From contig CACXGE010000006.1 in the NCBI GenBank assembly GCA_902767135.1, positions 1 to 52,353 of the forward strand: a stretch of DNA of 52,353 nucleotides, given 5' to 3'. The position numbers and the translations under genes are program-made. A model generated the notes under the pieces. The model was not told the origin of the DNA. It saw nothing but the letters and a program-made list of their open reading frames with translations, and searched no databases. Numbering within the stretch: position 1 is the first letter of the stretch; each line of letters begins with the position of its first letter. The DNA is from an uncultured Lachnospiraceae bacterium (GTDB lineage Bacteria; Bacillota; Clostridia; Lachnospirales; Lachnospiraceae). This document shows positions 26,416-34,962 of the stretch, piece after piece.

Positions 26416-29400
26416 CTAATCCTCTGCCAGTTTGCAGTCACACTTTGTCGTGTGCTTGATTCCATACAATGCCTTATCTGCCCTCTTTATAGCCTTGGAA
26501 ATATCATCCTCATCCTTCACATTAGAAACCGGGGCCACACCTACAGAACAGGATACCTGTTTGTCCTTTGGTATCTTTGGTATCTCCATTTCTAAAAACT
26601 CGCTGATTTCTCTTACAAATCCTTCTTTTTTTAGAATATCATCTAAAATTTCTCTTGCAATGCTCATGGCGAACTCTGCATCAGACTGTTTTAAGATGAG
26701 CAAAAACTCATCCCCGCCAAACCGAATGGCAAACCCTCCATTCCTATTGGAAATTTTCATCAAAATCCTGGCAATCTCTTTTAACACCAAATCTCCCACG
26801 TCATGACCGTAGGTATCATTGTAAAATTTAAAATTATCCAAGTCTATATAAAGCACGGATAAATCCAATTTCTTTGCAGATTTTTGGGGCTGTGCAACCA
26901 GTTTTTGTATATTCGAAAAAAAGCCGTCACGATTCAATAGTCCGGTGAGATAATCTGTAACCGCTGCGTTTTCCAGTTGTACATTAATCTCATTGATTTC
27001 CTGCTGTTTCTTCAACAGACCGATGGCATTCACCAACTGACTTAAAGTTAGCTCGAACACATTGTAATCATTGTCATCCAAAATATACTTTTTGGTAGCT
27101 GAATTCCAATTATCCTTCATCCGTATATACGCCACAAAAATATCCCTTAACACTTCATCCTCATAGAAAGGAACTGCAATCATGGAACATACATTATTAA
27201 CTCCAAACACATCTAACACTTGGGTATATTCCTTAAAGTTCTTCCGCATTTTTGTTGCCACAAATCCATTGTGATTATTTAAAAAGTAGGATACCATCTG
27301 TTGTATTTTCACATCGGATATCTCCCAATTTTGATTGTGGAACAGGCACTTTGTCTCTTCTCCGTGACAGGAAATATATACCATATCATCCACACCAAAA
27401 TTTACCACAAAACTATCCAGCGCGGAACGAATCAGTTCTCCCTGTGTTTTTCCATTAATATCCACAATCTTTTGCCAGACAGCAAGAAAATCCATTTCTT
27501 TTCTCAGTTCCATATAATCCTTATGAGTGCCTGCCTGTCTTGTCATCTGTCCAATACTGTCCAAGTCCACATTCTCCATTGGCAAATCGTGCTGTTTTCT
27601 CTGATAGGTTCTATTCTCTCTCGCTGCCTGTATCATTTGCAGCTTTTCTTCTGCATGATGGCTTTTTGCAAAATCGTATGCCTTCTGGAAACATTCCTCA
27701 GCCTCATCCTTTTTTTCCATTACCCGGCACAAAATTCCCCTGGACACATAATACTGTACATAAGAGAAAAACTGGTATCCCTTGGAGCGTTCCACATAAA
27801 TTTGAGCCCGTTCAAATGCTGCCATTGCCTCTTCGTTTTTATTTTGCTCATAAAGCAGCAACCCCTTTACATAGAAATGTAAAAACATATCGTCATCACA
27901 AGCCGTGTAGGAAGGGTCAATGCTATCATTGCCACAATCTTCGTCACATAGTTTATGGCTCAAAAACTGCATAGTCAGCTCAGAATACATCTGACAGTTA
28001 TAAAACATTCCCTGGCGATAGCTTACCAATCCCAGAAGTCCAAATAACTTGGAAATATTACACACTCTCAAATCATTCAGATGCAACTCTTCCACAATGC
28101 GAATACACATAAGCAGGTAATCATAAGCTTCCTTATACTGTCCTGCCAAGATGCAGTTGCTTGCCATATTGTACAGACATTCTCCAATAAAATCTACCAT
28201 GCCCAATCTATAATAGATATTCAGCGCCAGATTATACTGCTTATTTGCCTCCTCATATCTGTCCATAGCACACAGATTGTATCCTAATCCTTTTTTTATA
28301 TCCGCTGCCTGAAGTAAGTCTGAATCTCCCACTAAGTCAGCCATTCTTTCGTAATAATCATTTGCGACATGAAACGCACCGTTGATAGAGGACAGCATAA
28401 TATTTTTCCGATATCCCTCTGCCACCAGAAATACATTTCCAATCTTAGCCGCAATTTCCATTCCCTTTTGAAAATTCTTTAGATTTTTTTGAATTTCCAC
28501 GATATCTCTGTTCCAGTCAATCTCATTGTCAAAAGCATAAATATAGGTGTGTGCCATATGGTTATAATATCCTATCTTACCCGCCAGTTCTAACATTTCC
28601 CCATCTACTGCTATATTTTTCGCACAGAATAAAATATTATGCCAGCCTGACATACTTGCCATATGACGCAACATTTTAGCTTTGAACATACGAAATGCAT
28701 CCTTCTGTTCCTCTGCCAACTGGTAACACACTTCCGCACACAGTCTGGCCATATTTAGTTTTACATTGTACACCTGTGTGAGTCCCAGAATATAATTGTA
28801 TTCATATACCATTTGGTATACATTTGTGTCTTTTACCATTTCTCCTAACTGATTACACAAAAGCAATGCATTTGCAATATTCTCTGAATACACTGAACTC
28901 AAAGCATGAATCCTCAACATTTCAAACTGTGTTTCCATATCTATGCTATTACGGCGAAACTCTTTTCTCTTATTTATGGCATTCATATAATAGTTCACCT
29001 GGTCAAACTCCAGCAAACAATACATATTGCTCAGTTTTCGAACATATTCTCTTAAATCAACTTCAGAAAAACAAAACTGAGTGATGGTATCCTCCTTTTT
29101 TAACTTCTTTAACAAAGAGCCATCTATCACGCAATTAAGATTTTCCAGGCGCTTAATGAAATTCTCCCACGTATCCTGCATGTGTGGTAAAACAGATTGC
29201 AAATCATTAAATGTTGCCACCACAATGATTCTCCCATTCTCTGGAGTATCCAATAATCTCGCAAAAATTTCCAACGCATATTTTGATAACTCACTGAGTC
29301 CATTAATCCCCAGAATCATAGGGTGTTCCTTGGATATTCCCACAAGAATCCTTATAATCTCTCCATAAATTAATTCACGCTCATACTCTACTTCGCTCAG

Positions 29401-29772
29401 TATCAAATCTTCTTCTCGCTGACAGTAACCAGACTGAATATAGGATATAAACAAAGACCTGTGGAGACTGTAAATCTGAAATCTGTCAAGAAATTCCTGT
29501 ATTGGTGTCCTGCTATAATGCTTTTCATACATATCCCGAATCAGAGACAAAAACGGATCCATTCCATCTACCATTTCCCCTCTATGGTATTCTCGGTAGA
29601 AACAACTGTATTTTTTCCCACCATACTCCCTGCCAATCCTCAACAAATCGTTCTCTTTCAACTCAAAAGAATTGTAATGCTTTACCACAAAGATATTATT
29701 TACCTGATTCTTACTTCTCTCTATTAATTTTTCAACGTACACCTTTATAAAATCATAGTATTCATTTCCCAT
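26416..29772 (-). CDS. large degenerate-STAND / TPR / GAF-like / GGDEF protein
   Basis: About 1118 residues, no signal peptide or membrane helix. Residues 1-290 follow the layout of AAA/STAND regulators: PFLSLIRDMYEKHY, then PMILGINGLSELSKYALEIFARLL and RIIVVATF. The P loop is absent, and the Walker B Asp residues are replaced. Residues 300-740 are helical TPR-like repeats; 790-930 look GAF-like; the last 180 residues are a diguanylate cyclase domain with intact GGDEF (1019-1023) and no RxxD inhibitory site at the usual place. It probably makes c-di-GMP on a cytoplasmic cue. The start is set by AAGGG seven bases upstream. A broken HD-GYP gene lies upstream. Confidence 0.8.
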   Translation of the reverse strand: MGNEYYDFIKVYVEKLIERSKNQVNNIFVVKHYNSFELKENDLLRIGREYGGKKYSCFYREYHRGEMVDGMDPFLSLIRDMYEKHYSRTPIQEFLDRFQIYSLHRSLFISYIQSGYCQREEDLILSEVEYERELIYGEIIRILVGISKEHPMILGINGLSELSKYALEIFARLLDTPENGRIIVVATFNDLQSVLPHMQDTWENFIKRLENLNCVIDGSLLKKLKKEDTITQFCFSEVDLREYVRKLSNMYCLLEFDQVNYYMNAINKRKEFRRNSIDMETQFEMLRIHALSSVYSENIANALLLCNQLGEMVKDTNVYQMVYEYNYILGLTQVYNVKLNMARLCAEVCYQLAEEQKDAFRMFKAKMLRHMASMSGWHNILFCAKNIAVDGEMLELAGKIGYYNHMAHTYIYAFDNEIDWNRDIVEIQKNLKNFQKGMEIAAKIGNVFLVAEGYRKNIMLSSINGAFHVANDYYERMADLVGDSDLLQAADIKKGLGYNLCAMDRYEEANKQYNLALNIYYRLGMVDFIGECLYNMASNCILAGQYKEAYDYLLMCIRIVEELHLNDLRVCNISKLFGLLGLVSYRQGMFYNCQMYSELTMQFLSHKLCDEDCGNDSIDPSYTACDDDMFLHFYVKGLLLYEQNKNEEAMAAFERAQIYVERSKGYQFFSYVQYYVSRGILCRVMEKKDEAEECFQKAYDFAKSHHAEEKLQMIQAARENRTYQRKQHDLPMENVDLDSIGQMTRQAGTHKDYMELRKEMDFLAVWQKIVDINGKTQGELIRSALDSFVVNFGVDDMVYISCHGEETKCLFHNQNWEISDVKIQQMVSYFLNNHNGFVATKMRKNFKEYTQVLDVFGVNNVCSMIAVPFYEDEVLRDIFVAYIRMKDNWNSATKKYILDDNDYNVFELTLSQLVNAIGLLKKQQEINEINVQLENAAVTDYLTGLLNRDGFFSNIQKLVAQPQKSAKKLDLSVLYIDLDNFKFYNDTYGHDVGDLVLKEIARILMKISNRNGGFAIRFGGDEFLLILKQSDAEFAMSIAREILDDILKKEGFVREISEFLEMEIPKIPKDKQVSCSVGVAPVSNVKDEDDISKAIKRADKALYGIKHTTKCDCKLAED

Positions 29773-29867
29773 ATCATCGCCCTTTTCTATCCACATAGTT
29801 TTTATCCCATCAACAGACAATTTCATCCCTGCTCTTTCATGTCTGTTTTTATAGAGTATTATTTTCT

Positions 29868-29900
29868 GTTGTCTTACACAGAATAGCTGTGAACAGCAAC
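29868..29900. repeat. possible solo terminal hairpin of the GTAAC family
   Basis: A 33-bp imperfect palindrome, GTTGTCTTACACAG and CTGTGAACAGCAAC around a 5-base loop, agrees in size and end sequence with the terminal hairpin of the 139-bp element (GTTGCTGTACACA). About 10 of 14 positions pair. No target duplication is visible. It lies in the leader of the GGDEF gene. Confidence 0.3.
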
Positions 29901-29914
29901 CTTATATATAATTG

Positions 29915-30387
29915 TTATAGAAAGAATGCTTCATCATAAGAAAATGCTTCGTCAATATGAAGTTTATCGCTATAACTTTTTAATTTATCAGAAAAAACTT
30001 TAATGACTCCACTGGTTCTTTTGATATGTCCACCCGTATTGCTGTCTCTACCTTCCACCATATCCGCCATGCCAAGAACCATCATATCTTTTATATGTAA
30101 AATATGGGCAGTTTTCTCTGATACCTGTTTTTCCAAACTCACATTATACTCTTCAATAGTATTGTAATACTTTTTTTCAGGGTCCGATCAATAAAGTCAA
30201 CCAGATATCCAATGCACGCTTTTTTCCCTTTTATGGCATATACCAGATATCCGCCTATCATCCCGGCATATATCAGCATCATAACAGGATATAAGAAATG
30301 CAACGGTCCATAGGTTTTTATCAGATAGTTGTAGCCCCTTTGTTTATGTGTCCTATTACCTTTCCTTTTATTATAATATACCAACAT
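29915..30387 (-). pseudogene. frameshifted, truncated HD-GYP gene
   Basis: Two overlapping frames form one protein. The first (30387-30139) has two hydrophobic segments (FLYPVMMLIYAGMIGGYLVY) and ends after DRTLKKS. At an A7 run near 30170 the adjacent frame continues KKYYNTIEEYNVSLEKQVSEK, then DMVEGRDSNTGGHIKRTS, the start of an HD-GYP c-di-GMP phosphodiesterase domain. The frame stops soon after, before the HD and GYP motifs. It is thus broken by a frameshift in a homopolymer and by loss of the catalytic domain. It lies upstream of the GGDEF gene on the same strand. A sequencing error could explain the frameshift but not the missing 3' part. Confidence 0.7.
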
Positions 30388-30418
30388 CCATCCGTCAAAT
30401 ATCTATGAACAATAACGG

Positions 30419-30561
30419 GTTACTGTACACACCCTGTGTGCACAGTACCGATTTCAGCCCATTAAAAATGCGTCTACGATGCATGGGGCTGAAATTTCGC
30501 TCAACATCATTCTTGGCTCATAGCTTAACAGCAAGTGTTAAGCTTGCGTCTGTACAGGAAC
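30419..30561 (-). mobile_element. GTAAC-family palindromic element, 143 bp
   Basis: Ends GTTACTGTACA and TGTACAGGAAC match at 10 of 11 positions as inverted repeats. Read on minus: terminal repeat, hairpin 1 (GCTTAACA/TGTTAAGC), linker, hairpin 2 (ATTTCAGCCC/GGGCTGAAAT) with ATGC/GCAT in its loop, then the terminal hairpin (TACTGTGCACAC with GTGTGTACAGTA), where a G-U pair forms only on minus. Flanks AATAACGG and GTGAACGG share five of eight bases. It lies 31 bases upstream of the HD-GYP pseudogene start, in its leader orientation. The remaining space 30562-30615 shows only a 9-bp repeat CGTGAACGG (30561 and 30581). Confidence 0.65.
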
Positions 30562-30615
30562 GTGAACGGCTCTTCTCAGGCGTGAACGGTATTGTCCAAA
30601 CCTTGAGAATTCTGT

Positions 30616-30787
30616 AAAAAGGTAAGAGCGCAGCCACTCAGTGACTACGCTCTTCACACAAAACTATATAATAATAATGAGGGGGAGTAGTAAATTTATA
30701 ATTGGGGGATTATAAATTTACTTAAAAAAGGTATAAACGTAAGTTCGTGGAACTTATTTCGCGTCCTTAAGTTCCGTTCCTTACTGT
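30616..30787 (-). ncRNA. three-hairpin small RNA, copy 2
   Basis: Paralogue of the RNA at 97-263, about 172 nt on minus. Hairpin 1 has stem GGAACTT/AAGTTCC (30775-30769 with 30755-30749) and loop AAGGACGCGAAAT; hairpin 2 is a perfect 14-bp stem (AGTAAATTTATAAT arm, 30722-30689) with a C5 loop; then ACTCCCCCTC and the 39-nt shared block; finally a 13-bp terminator hairpin (30654-30624, AGAGCG...CGCTCT) followed by CCTTTTT. Two U-G pairs in the last stem exist only on minus. Stem 1 shares no sequence with copy 1, yet pairing and the GGACGC loop are kept. It follows rsmI but has its own promoter. Function unknown. Confidence 0.75.
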
Positions 30788-30793
30788 ACTTAC

Positions 30794-30822
30794 ACTATAA
30801 CACTCCATCTGAATTTTGTAAA
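30794..30822 (-). promoter_or_regulatory. SigA-type promoter of small RNA copy 2
   Basis: Minus-strand TTTACA (30822-30817) and TATAGT (30799-30794) are 17 bp apart; the start would be near 30787. The promoter is in the same position relative to hairpin 1 as in copy 1. Confidence 0.75.
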
Positions 30823-30920
30823 GTCTTTTTTTAATTTTTATGTAATATATTTGACTTTTTGTTAATAACTGTTACCCCGGTACCATTCCGAACGAATCAT
30901 TTTGTATACTTTCCACAATG

Positions 30921-31757
30921 CTATAACAGACTCTGGTAAATATCTCTTTTGCTAACCCCTCTGTCCTTTGCCACCAGTTTCATAGCTTCCTTCTTTTGGA
31001 TTCCCTGGGATAGATAATGGTCCATATGCTCCTGGACAGACAAATCTTCCCACTGTTTTCTCTGCTCCTTCACAATGTCTTCCTTTTTCTTTCCTTCAAT
31101 GACTATGACGTATTCTCCCCTGGGTTCCTGACTTTCATAATAGTCAATAGCTGACAGAAGACTGGTGGAAAAAGCAGTTTCATATCTTTTTGTCAGTTCC
31201 TTACATATGGTGCATCTTCTATCTCCCAATACATCAGCTAGCTCCTTTAATGTCTTTCTCAGATGATGGGGGGCCTCATAGCATATAATGGTTCTTGTCT
31301 CATTTTTCATCTCTTCTAATACAAATGCACGTTCCTTTTTATCTGCTGGAAGAAATGCCTCAAAACTAAATCTGCGGGTAGGCAATCCAGAAAGGGTCAA
31401 AGCTGTAATACAGGCAGCCGCTCCCGGCAGAGAGGTAACTTCCACCCCAGCTTCATAACACATCCGTACCAAATCTTCTCCCGGATCAGAAATCCCAGGG
31501 GTTCCTGCATCTGTAATCAGTGCAATATTTTTACCATCCTTCATTTTTTCAATTAAGGTTTTTGCCTTATCTATTTTATTGTACTCATGATAGCTGGTCA
31601 TAGGTGTTTTTATATCAAAATGATTTAGCAGCTTTATACTGTTTCTGGTATCCTCCGCAGCAATTAAGTCCACTTCTTTCAGGGTTCTGAAAACCCGGAA
31701 AGTAATATCCTCTAAGTTACCTATGGGTGTAGCACACAAATATAATTTTCCCTGCAT
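30921..31757 (-). CDS. rsmI: 16S rRNA (cytidine1402-2'-O)-methyltransferase RsmI
   Basis: A 278-residue tetrapyrrole-methylase-fold enzyme that methylates the 2' hydroxyl of C1402 in 16S rRNA. Family motifs: LYLCATPIGNLEDIT at the N terminus, AAEDTRNSIKLLNHF, ITDAGTPGISDPGEDLV, and GLPTRRFSFEAFLP. AGGAGG lies six bases before the ATG. It is the last gene of the ricT-holB operon, as yabC is in Bacillus. Confidence 0.95.
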   Translation of the reverse strand: MQGKLYLCATPIGNLEDITFRVFRTLKEVDLIAAEDTRNSIKLLNHFDIKTPMTSYHEYNKIDKAKTLIEKMKDGKNIALITDAGTPGISDPGEDLVRMCYEAGVEVTSLPGAAACITALTLSGLPTRRFSFEAFLPADKKERAFVLEEMKNETRTIICYEAPHHLRKTLKELADVLGDRRCTICKELTKRYETAFSTSLLSAIDYYESQEPRGEYVIVIEGKKKEDIVKEQRKQWEDLSVQEHMDHYLSQGIQKKEAMKLVAKDRGVSKRDIYQSLL

Positions 31758-31771
31758 GGTTGCCTCCTTGC

Positions 31772-32527
31772 TTATTTTTCAGGTTCTAATCCGTACATCT
31801 CTCTTACTTCCTCTGTGTAGACACTGGATGCCCCATCGTTATACAGTATCAATGGTGGTTCTATAGTCACTCTGGATTTTCCACCCTTAAGACATTCGAT
31901 CAATACCATGGTAGGTTCTTTGTCCACCCTGGCGTGTACAAACCGTATCCTCTTTGGCTCCAGTTTGTATTTCACACATTTACACATAATCTCAGCCAAA
32001 CGAAACGGACGGTGCACCATATAGAAACGTCCATGTTCTTTTAATACTTTTGAGGCATTTTCTAAAATATCCTCCAAGGAGCATTTTAACTCATGACGGG
32101 CAATTGCCTTTGGCTCCTCCGGATTGGTAATTCCATGATGTTGAGTCATATATGGTGGATTGGTTGTCACCACCTGAAAAGAAGCAGCGCCAAAAAACTC
32201 CGCTGCTTCCTTTACATCCAGACATTGCATCTGTATTTTATCTTCCAAACCATTCAACGCAACACTTCTTACTGCCATTTCAATGCTTGACTTCTGTATG
32301 TCCAGTCCCACATAACTGCCACAGTTATTTTTTGCTTCCATGAGGATTGGGATAATCCCTGTACCGGTTCCGATATCCAGTACTTTTTCCCCGGGCTTTA
32401 CACTGGCAAAAGAGCTTAAGAGCACTGCATCTGAGCCAAAGCAAAATGCATTTTTATTCTGTATGATACGATAACCTTTTCTGCCTAAATCTTCTATTCT
32501 TTCTCCCTGCTTTAAGGTCAGCTGCAT
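31772..32527 (-). CDS. TrmN6/YabB-type class I SAM methyltransferase
   Basis: A 251-residue methyltransferase of the YfiC/YabB group, whose members methylate N6 of an adenosine in tRNA. Motif I is VLDIGTGTGIIPILM, preceded by the family signature NAFCFGSDAVLLSSFA; the amino-methylase catalytic motif is TTNPPYM. Its ATG overlaps the ricT stop by one base (TAATG). The Bacillus counterpart yabB lies at the same place between yabA and yabC. The exact tRNA target is inferred. Confidence 0.9.
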   Translation of the reverse strand: MQLTLKQGERIEDLGRKGYRIIQNKNAFCFGSDAVLLSSFASVKPGEKVLDIGTGTGIIPILMEAKNNCGSYVGLDIQKSSIEMAVRSVALNGLEDKIQMQCLDVKEAAEFFGAASFQVVTTNPPYMTQHHGITNPEEPKAIARHELKCSLEDILENASKVLKEHGRFYMVHRPFRLAEIMCKCVKYKLEPKRIRFVHARVDKEPTMVLIECLKGGKSRVTIEPPLILYNDGASSVYTEEVREMYGLEPEK

Positions 32528-33435
32528 TATATTTTTGACTCCCTTTCTTCCTTGCGTTCCTGATTTTCTAATTTTTCTAACGCCTTCTGTTCTTCTGCTG
32601 TCAGCTTTCTCTCTTTCTTCTTACGAGGCTTGAATTTCAAATCTTCTACTTTATATTCCCGGATTTCTTTCTCATCTTCCTCTGCCACAATCACCTTTAC
32701 TAGCTGGCGCAATACGCTGACACTGGCAACCTCCCCTTTTAATCCTTCCGGCGTGGTAACATAGTCACCCACATTGGGCAGACGGAAATTTAACTCTTCA
32801 TAAGTATCCTGCTCATTTTTTAAGCAACACATCAGCCTGCCACATACACCGGATATTTTGGTAGGATTTAAAGACAGGTTTTGTTCTTTTGCCATTTTTA
32901 TAGAAACAGGAACAAAATCTGACAGGTAGCTGTGACAACATAAGGCCCGTCCACAAATACCAATCCCCCCCATAAGTTTGGTTTCATCTCTCACTCCTAT
33001 CTGGCGAAGTTCTATTCTGGTTTTGAAAACCGATGCCAAATCTTTCACTAACTCTCTAAAGTCGATTCTTCCATCTGCAGTAAAATAAAACAACAGTTTA
33101 TTATTGTCAAAAGTATACTCTGAATCGATTAATTTCATATTCAACCCATGTTTTCGAATCTTTTCAAGGCATATCTGAAATGCTTCTTTTTCCTTTACCT
33201 TATTCTGCTGTTCCTTCTCATCATCCTCTTTTGTTGCCATTCGAATCACCGGCTTTAAGGGTTGGGGGACCTGATCATCCGGCATCTGCTTTGTAGGAAT
33301 GACTACCCTTCCATACTCCACACCTCTGGCAGTTTCCACGATTACGTGATCCCCTACCTTAAATTCATATTTCAAGGGATTGAAAAAATATACTTTTCCA
33401 GCTTGTCGGAATCTTACACCTATAATTTTTATCAT
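32527..33435 (-). CDS. ricT: PSP1-domain protein RicT (YaaT)
   Basis: A 302-residue PSP1/YaaT protein. In Bacillus RicT acts with RicA and RicF in a complex that promotes RNase Y-dependent mRNA maturation and Spo0A phosphorylation. The conserved core is GIGICGRALCCHSYL followed by KISGVCGRLMCCLKNEQDTYEE, whose Cys residues bind iron-sulfur clusters in the Bacillus complex. A charged tail follows. The gene lies two bases after holB, as in Bacillus. Confidence 0.93.
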   Translation of the reverse strand: MIKIIGVRFRQAGKVYFFNPLKYEFKVGDHVIVETARGVEYGRVVIPTKQMPDDQVPQPLKPVIRMATKEDDEKEQQNKVKEKEAFQICLEKIRKHGLNMKLIDSEYTFDNNKLLFYFTADGRIDFRELVKDLASVFKTRIELRQIGVRDETKLMGGIGICGRALCCHSYLSDFVPVSIKMAKEQNLSLNPTKISGVCGRLMCCLKNEQDTYEELNFRLPNVGDYVTTPEGLKGEVASVSVLRQLVKVIVAEEDEKEIREYKVEDLKFKPRKKKERKLTAEEQKALEKLENQERKEERESKI

Positions 33436-33437
33436 TA

Positions 33438-34427
33438 CTAATTCTCCTTAATAGTAAGCAGTAAAAGTTCAATTGTTAAATCAAAATTTACGTTTGCATT
33501 CAATCTTACCTTGGCCTTTTCAATGGAATTGACAATTTCCTCCAATCCACTATAGGAACTACGGGCTGCTCTCTTTTTAATTTCCGATACTTCATCTTTA
33601 AATATCAACATATTCACATCATTGGTGGCTTTAAACAACAACACATCCCGAAACCACACCGTTAGTATATCCAGAAAATCGTTAATCTCTAATTTGTACT
33701 CCGTAATTTTCTTCACCCATTCAATCACTTCGTATAGTTCCATATCCTCAAGATAACGCAACATATCCAATGCATCTTTTTTTATCACATCAAAATTTTC
33801 TGACTGGGCAAGCTTTACGGCCTTTCCCACATTTCCTCTGGCAAAGGCAATACTTAACTCTGCTTTATAATCCGGCACCCTCAAGCGTTCCATCAAGTAG
33901 CGTTTCAGCACACTATCCTTTACAGGCTTTATGTTTAACTGCACACAACGTGATAATATCGTTGGCAACAGGGATTGGGCATTGCTAGTAAGCATTACAA
34001 TCACTCCGTATGCCGGTGGTTCCTCAATGGTCTTTAAGATTGCATTCTGAGCCTGAGGATTCATCAAATCTGCCTCATCTATAATGTATATTTTCCTTGG
34101 ACTGCTATATGGTTTTACCTGTATATCATTTACCAACTGACTACGAATTTCATCTACTGTGATAACGTTTGGTTTTTCATGTGTCACATGAATAATGTCC
34201 GGTTGATTTCCTGACAATGCCTGTTTACAGGAATGACATTTCAGGCAGGGGATTCTCCCCTGCTTCTCGCACTGCAATGTCAAGGCAAAGGCGTCTGCAA
34301 GCAGCATCTTCCCTGACCCTTTTTCTCCATTTATAATATACGCATGACTCACTTTATCTAGTTCTATAGCATTCTGCAGATGCTCGATAATCTGCTCATG
34401 TCCAATAATATCCTCAAAACCTGCCAT
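33438..34427 (-). CDS. holB: DNA polymerase III delta-prime subunit
   Basis: A 329-residue clamp-loader subunit. It has the N-terminal HEQIIEHLQNAI and HAYIINGEKGSGK segment, a Cys cluster CEKQGRIPCLKCHSC for zinc, DEADLMNPQAQNAILKTIEEPP, and sensor LLPTILSRCVQLNI. The Walker A serine or threonine is replaced by Met (GKM), consistent with delta-prime being a non-hydrolysing subunit. Neighbours yaaR and ricT match the Bacillus order. Confidence 0.93.
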   Translation of the reverse strand: MAGFEDIIGHEQIIEHLQNAIELDKVSHAYIINGEKGSGKMLLADAFALTLQCEKQGRIPCLKCHSCKQALSGNQPDIIHVTHEKPNVITVDEIRSQLVNDIQVKPYSSPRKIYIIDEADLMNPQAQNAILKTIEEPPAYGVIVMLTSNAQSLLPTILSRCVQLNIKPVKDSVLKRYLMERLRVPDYKAELSIAFARGNVGKAVKLAQSENFDVIKKDALDMLRYLEDMELYEVIEWVKKITEYKLEINDFLDILTVWFRDVLLFKATNDVNMLIFKDEVSEIKKRAARSSYSGLEEIVNSIEKAKVRLNANVNFDLTIELLLLTIKEN

Positions 34428-34494
34428 CCTAACTCCTTCTTTCTAAATCCTAATATGACATTCCCCATACCTATGTCATTCTCTGTTTGCCGGG

Positions 34495-34935
34495 CTAAGC
34501 TAAAATATCCAAAAGCAAGCCTTGGATTTCCCCTACTTTACCCAAAATTCCAATATTATCCTTTTCATCTTTTACCAGCTCTCCTGCCAGTTCATCCAGA
34601 TTTTTGTCCACCAGTTTTACAATACCATAGACCCTGTGTCGTCCTCTTCTATCCAAAAAATTTTCTCTGGAAAACTCATGGGAGCGATTCACCACTTCAT
34701 TCATAAAGTCTTTGATTAAGCTTCGATACTGTTTCATGTCTTTAATATCCATATGCCTGGATATCTTCTCCCCCTGTTTTGTGATTTCCTCCATCAAACC
34801 ACTAAGCTTTTCCTGTAACTCTGACTCTTCTATATGACTAATCAGTGTGAATTTGAACCCCTGGTCTGTCTCTGCCACCTTCGTCTGTGTATCTATGGCA
34901 GTTACAGGACTGGTACTATTCACTTTTATATCCAT
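34495..34935 (-). CDS. yaaR: YaaR family (DUF327) protein
   Basis: A 146-residue helical protein of the YaaR/DUF327 family: [36 protein letters not shown] is the conserved core, and [25 protein letters not shown] follows. Function is unknown in any species, though the gene is widely linked to holB. Start MDIKVNS is set by GGGGG seven bases upstream; a frame seven codons longer would start inside that site. Confidence 0.88.
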   Translation of the reverse strand: MDIKVNSTSPVTAIDTQTKVAETDQGFKFTLISHIEESELQEKLSGLMEEITKQGEKISRHMDIKDMKQYRSLIKDFMNEVVNRSHEFSRENFLDRRGRHRVYGIVKLVDKNLDELAGELVKDEKDNIGILGKVGEIQGLLLDILA

Positions 34936-34962
34936 CTTTCTGCCCCCTTTTTTCAAAACTAT

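Noticed and set aside
30865..30876. ACTGTTAC near 30870 as another GTAAC-family copy
   Set aside because: Only one half of an end repeat is present, with no pairing partner or duplication nearby.
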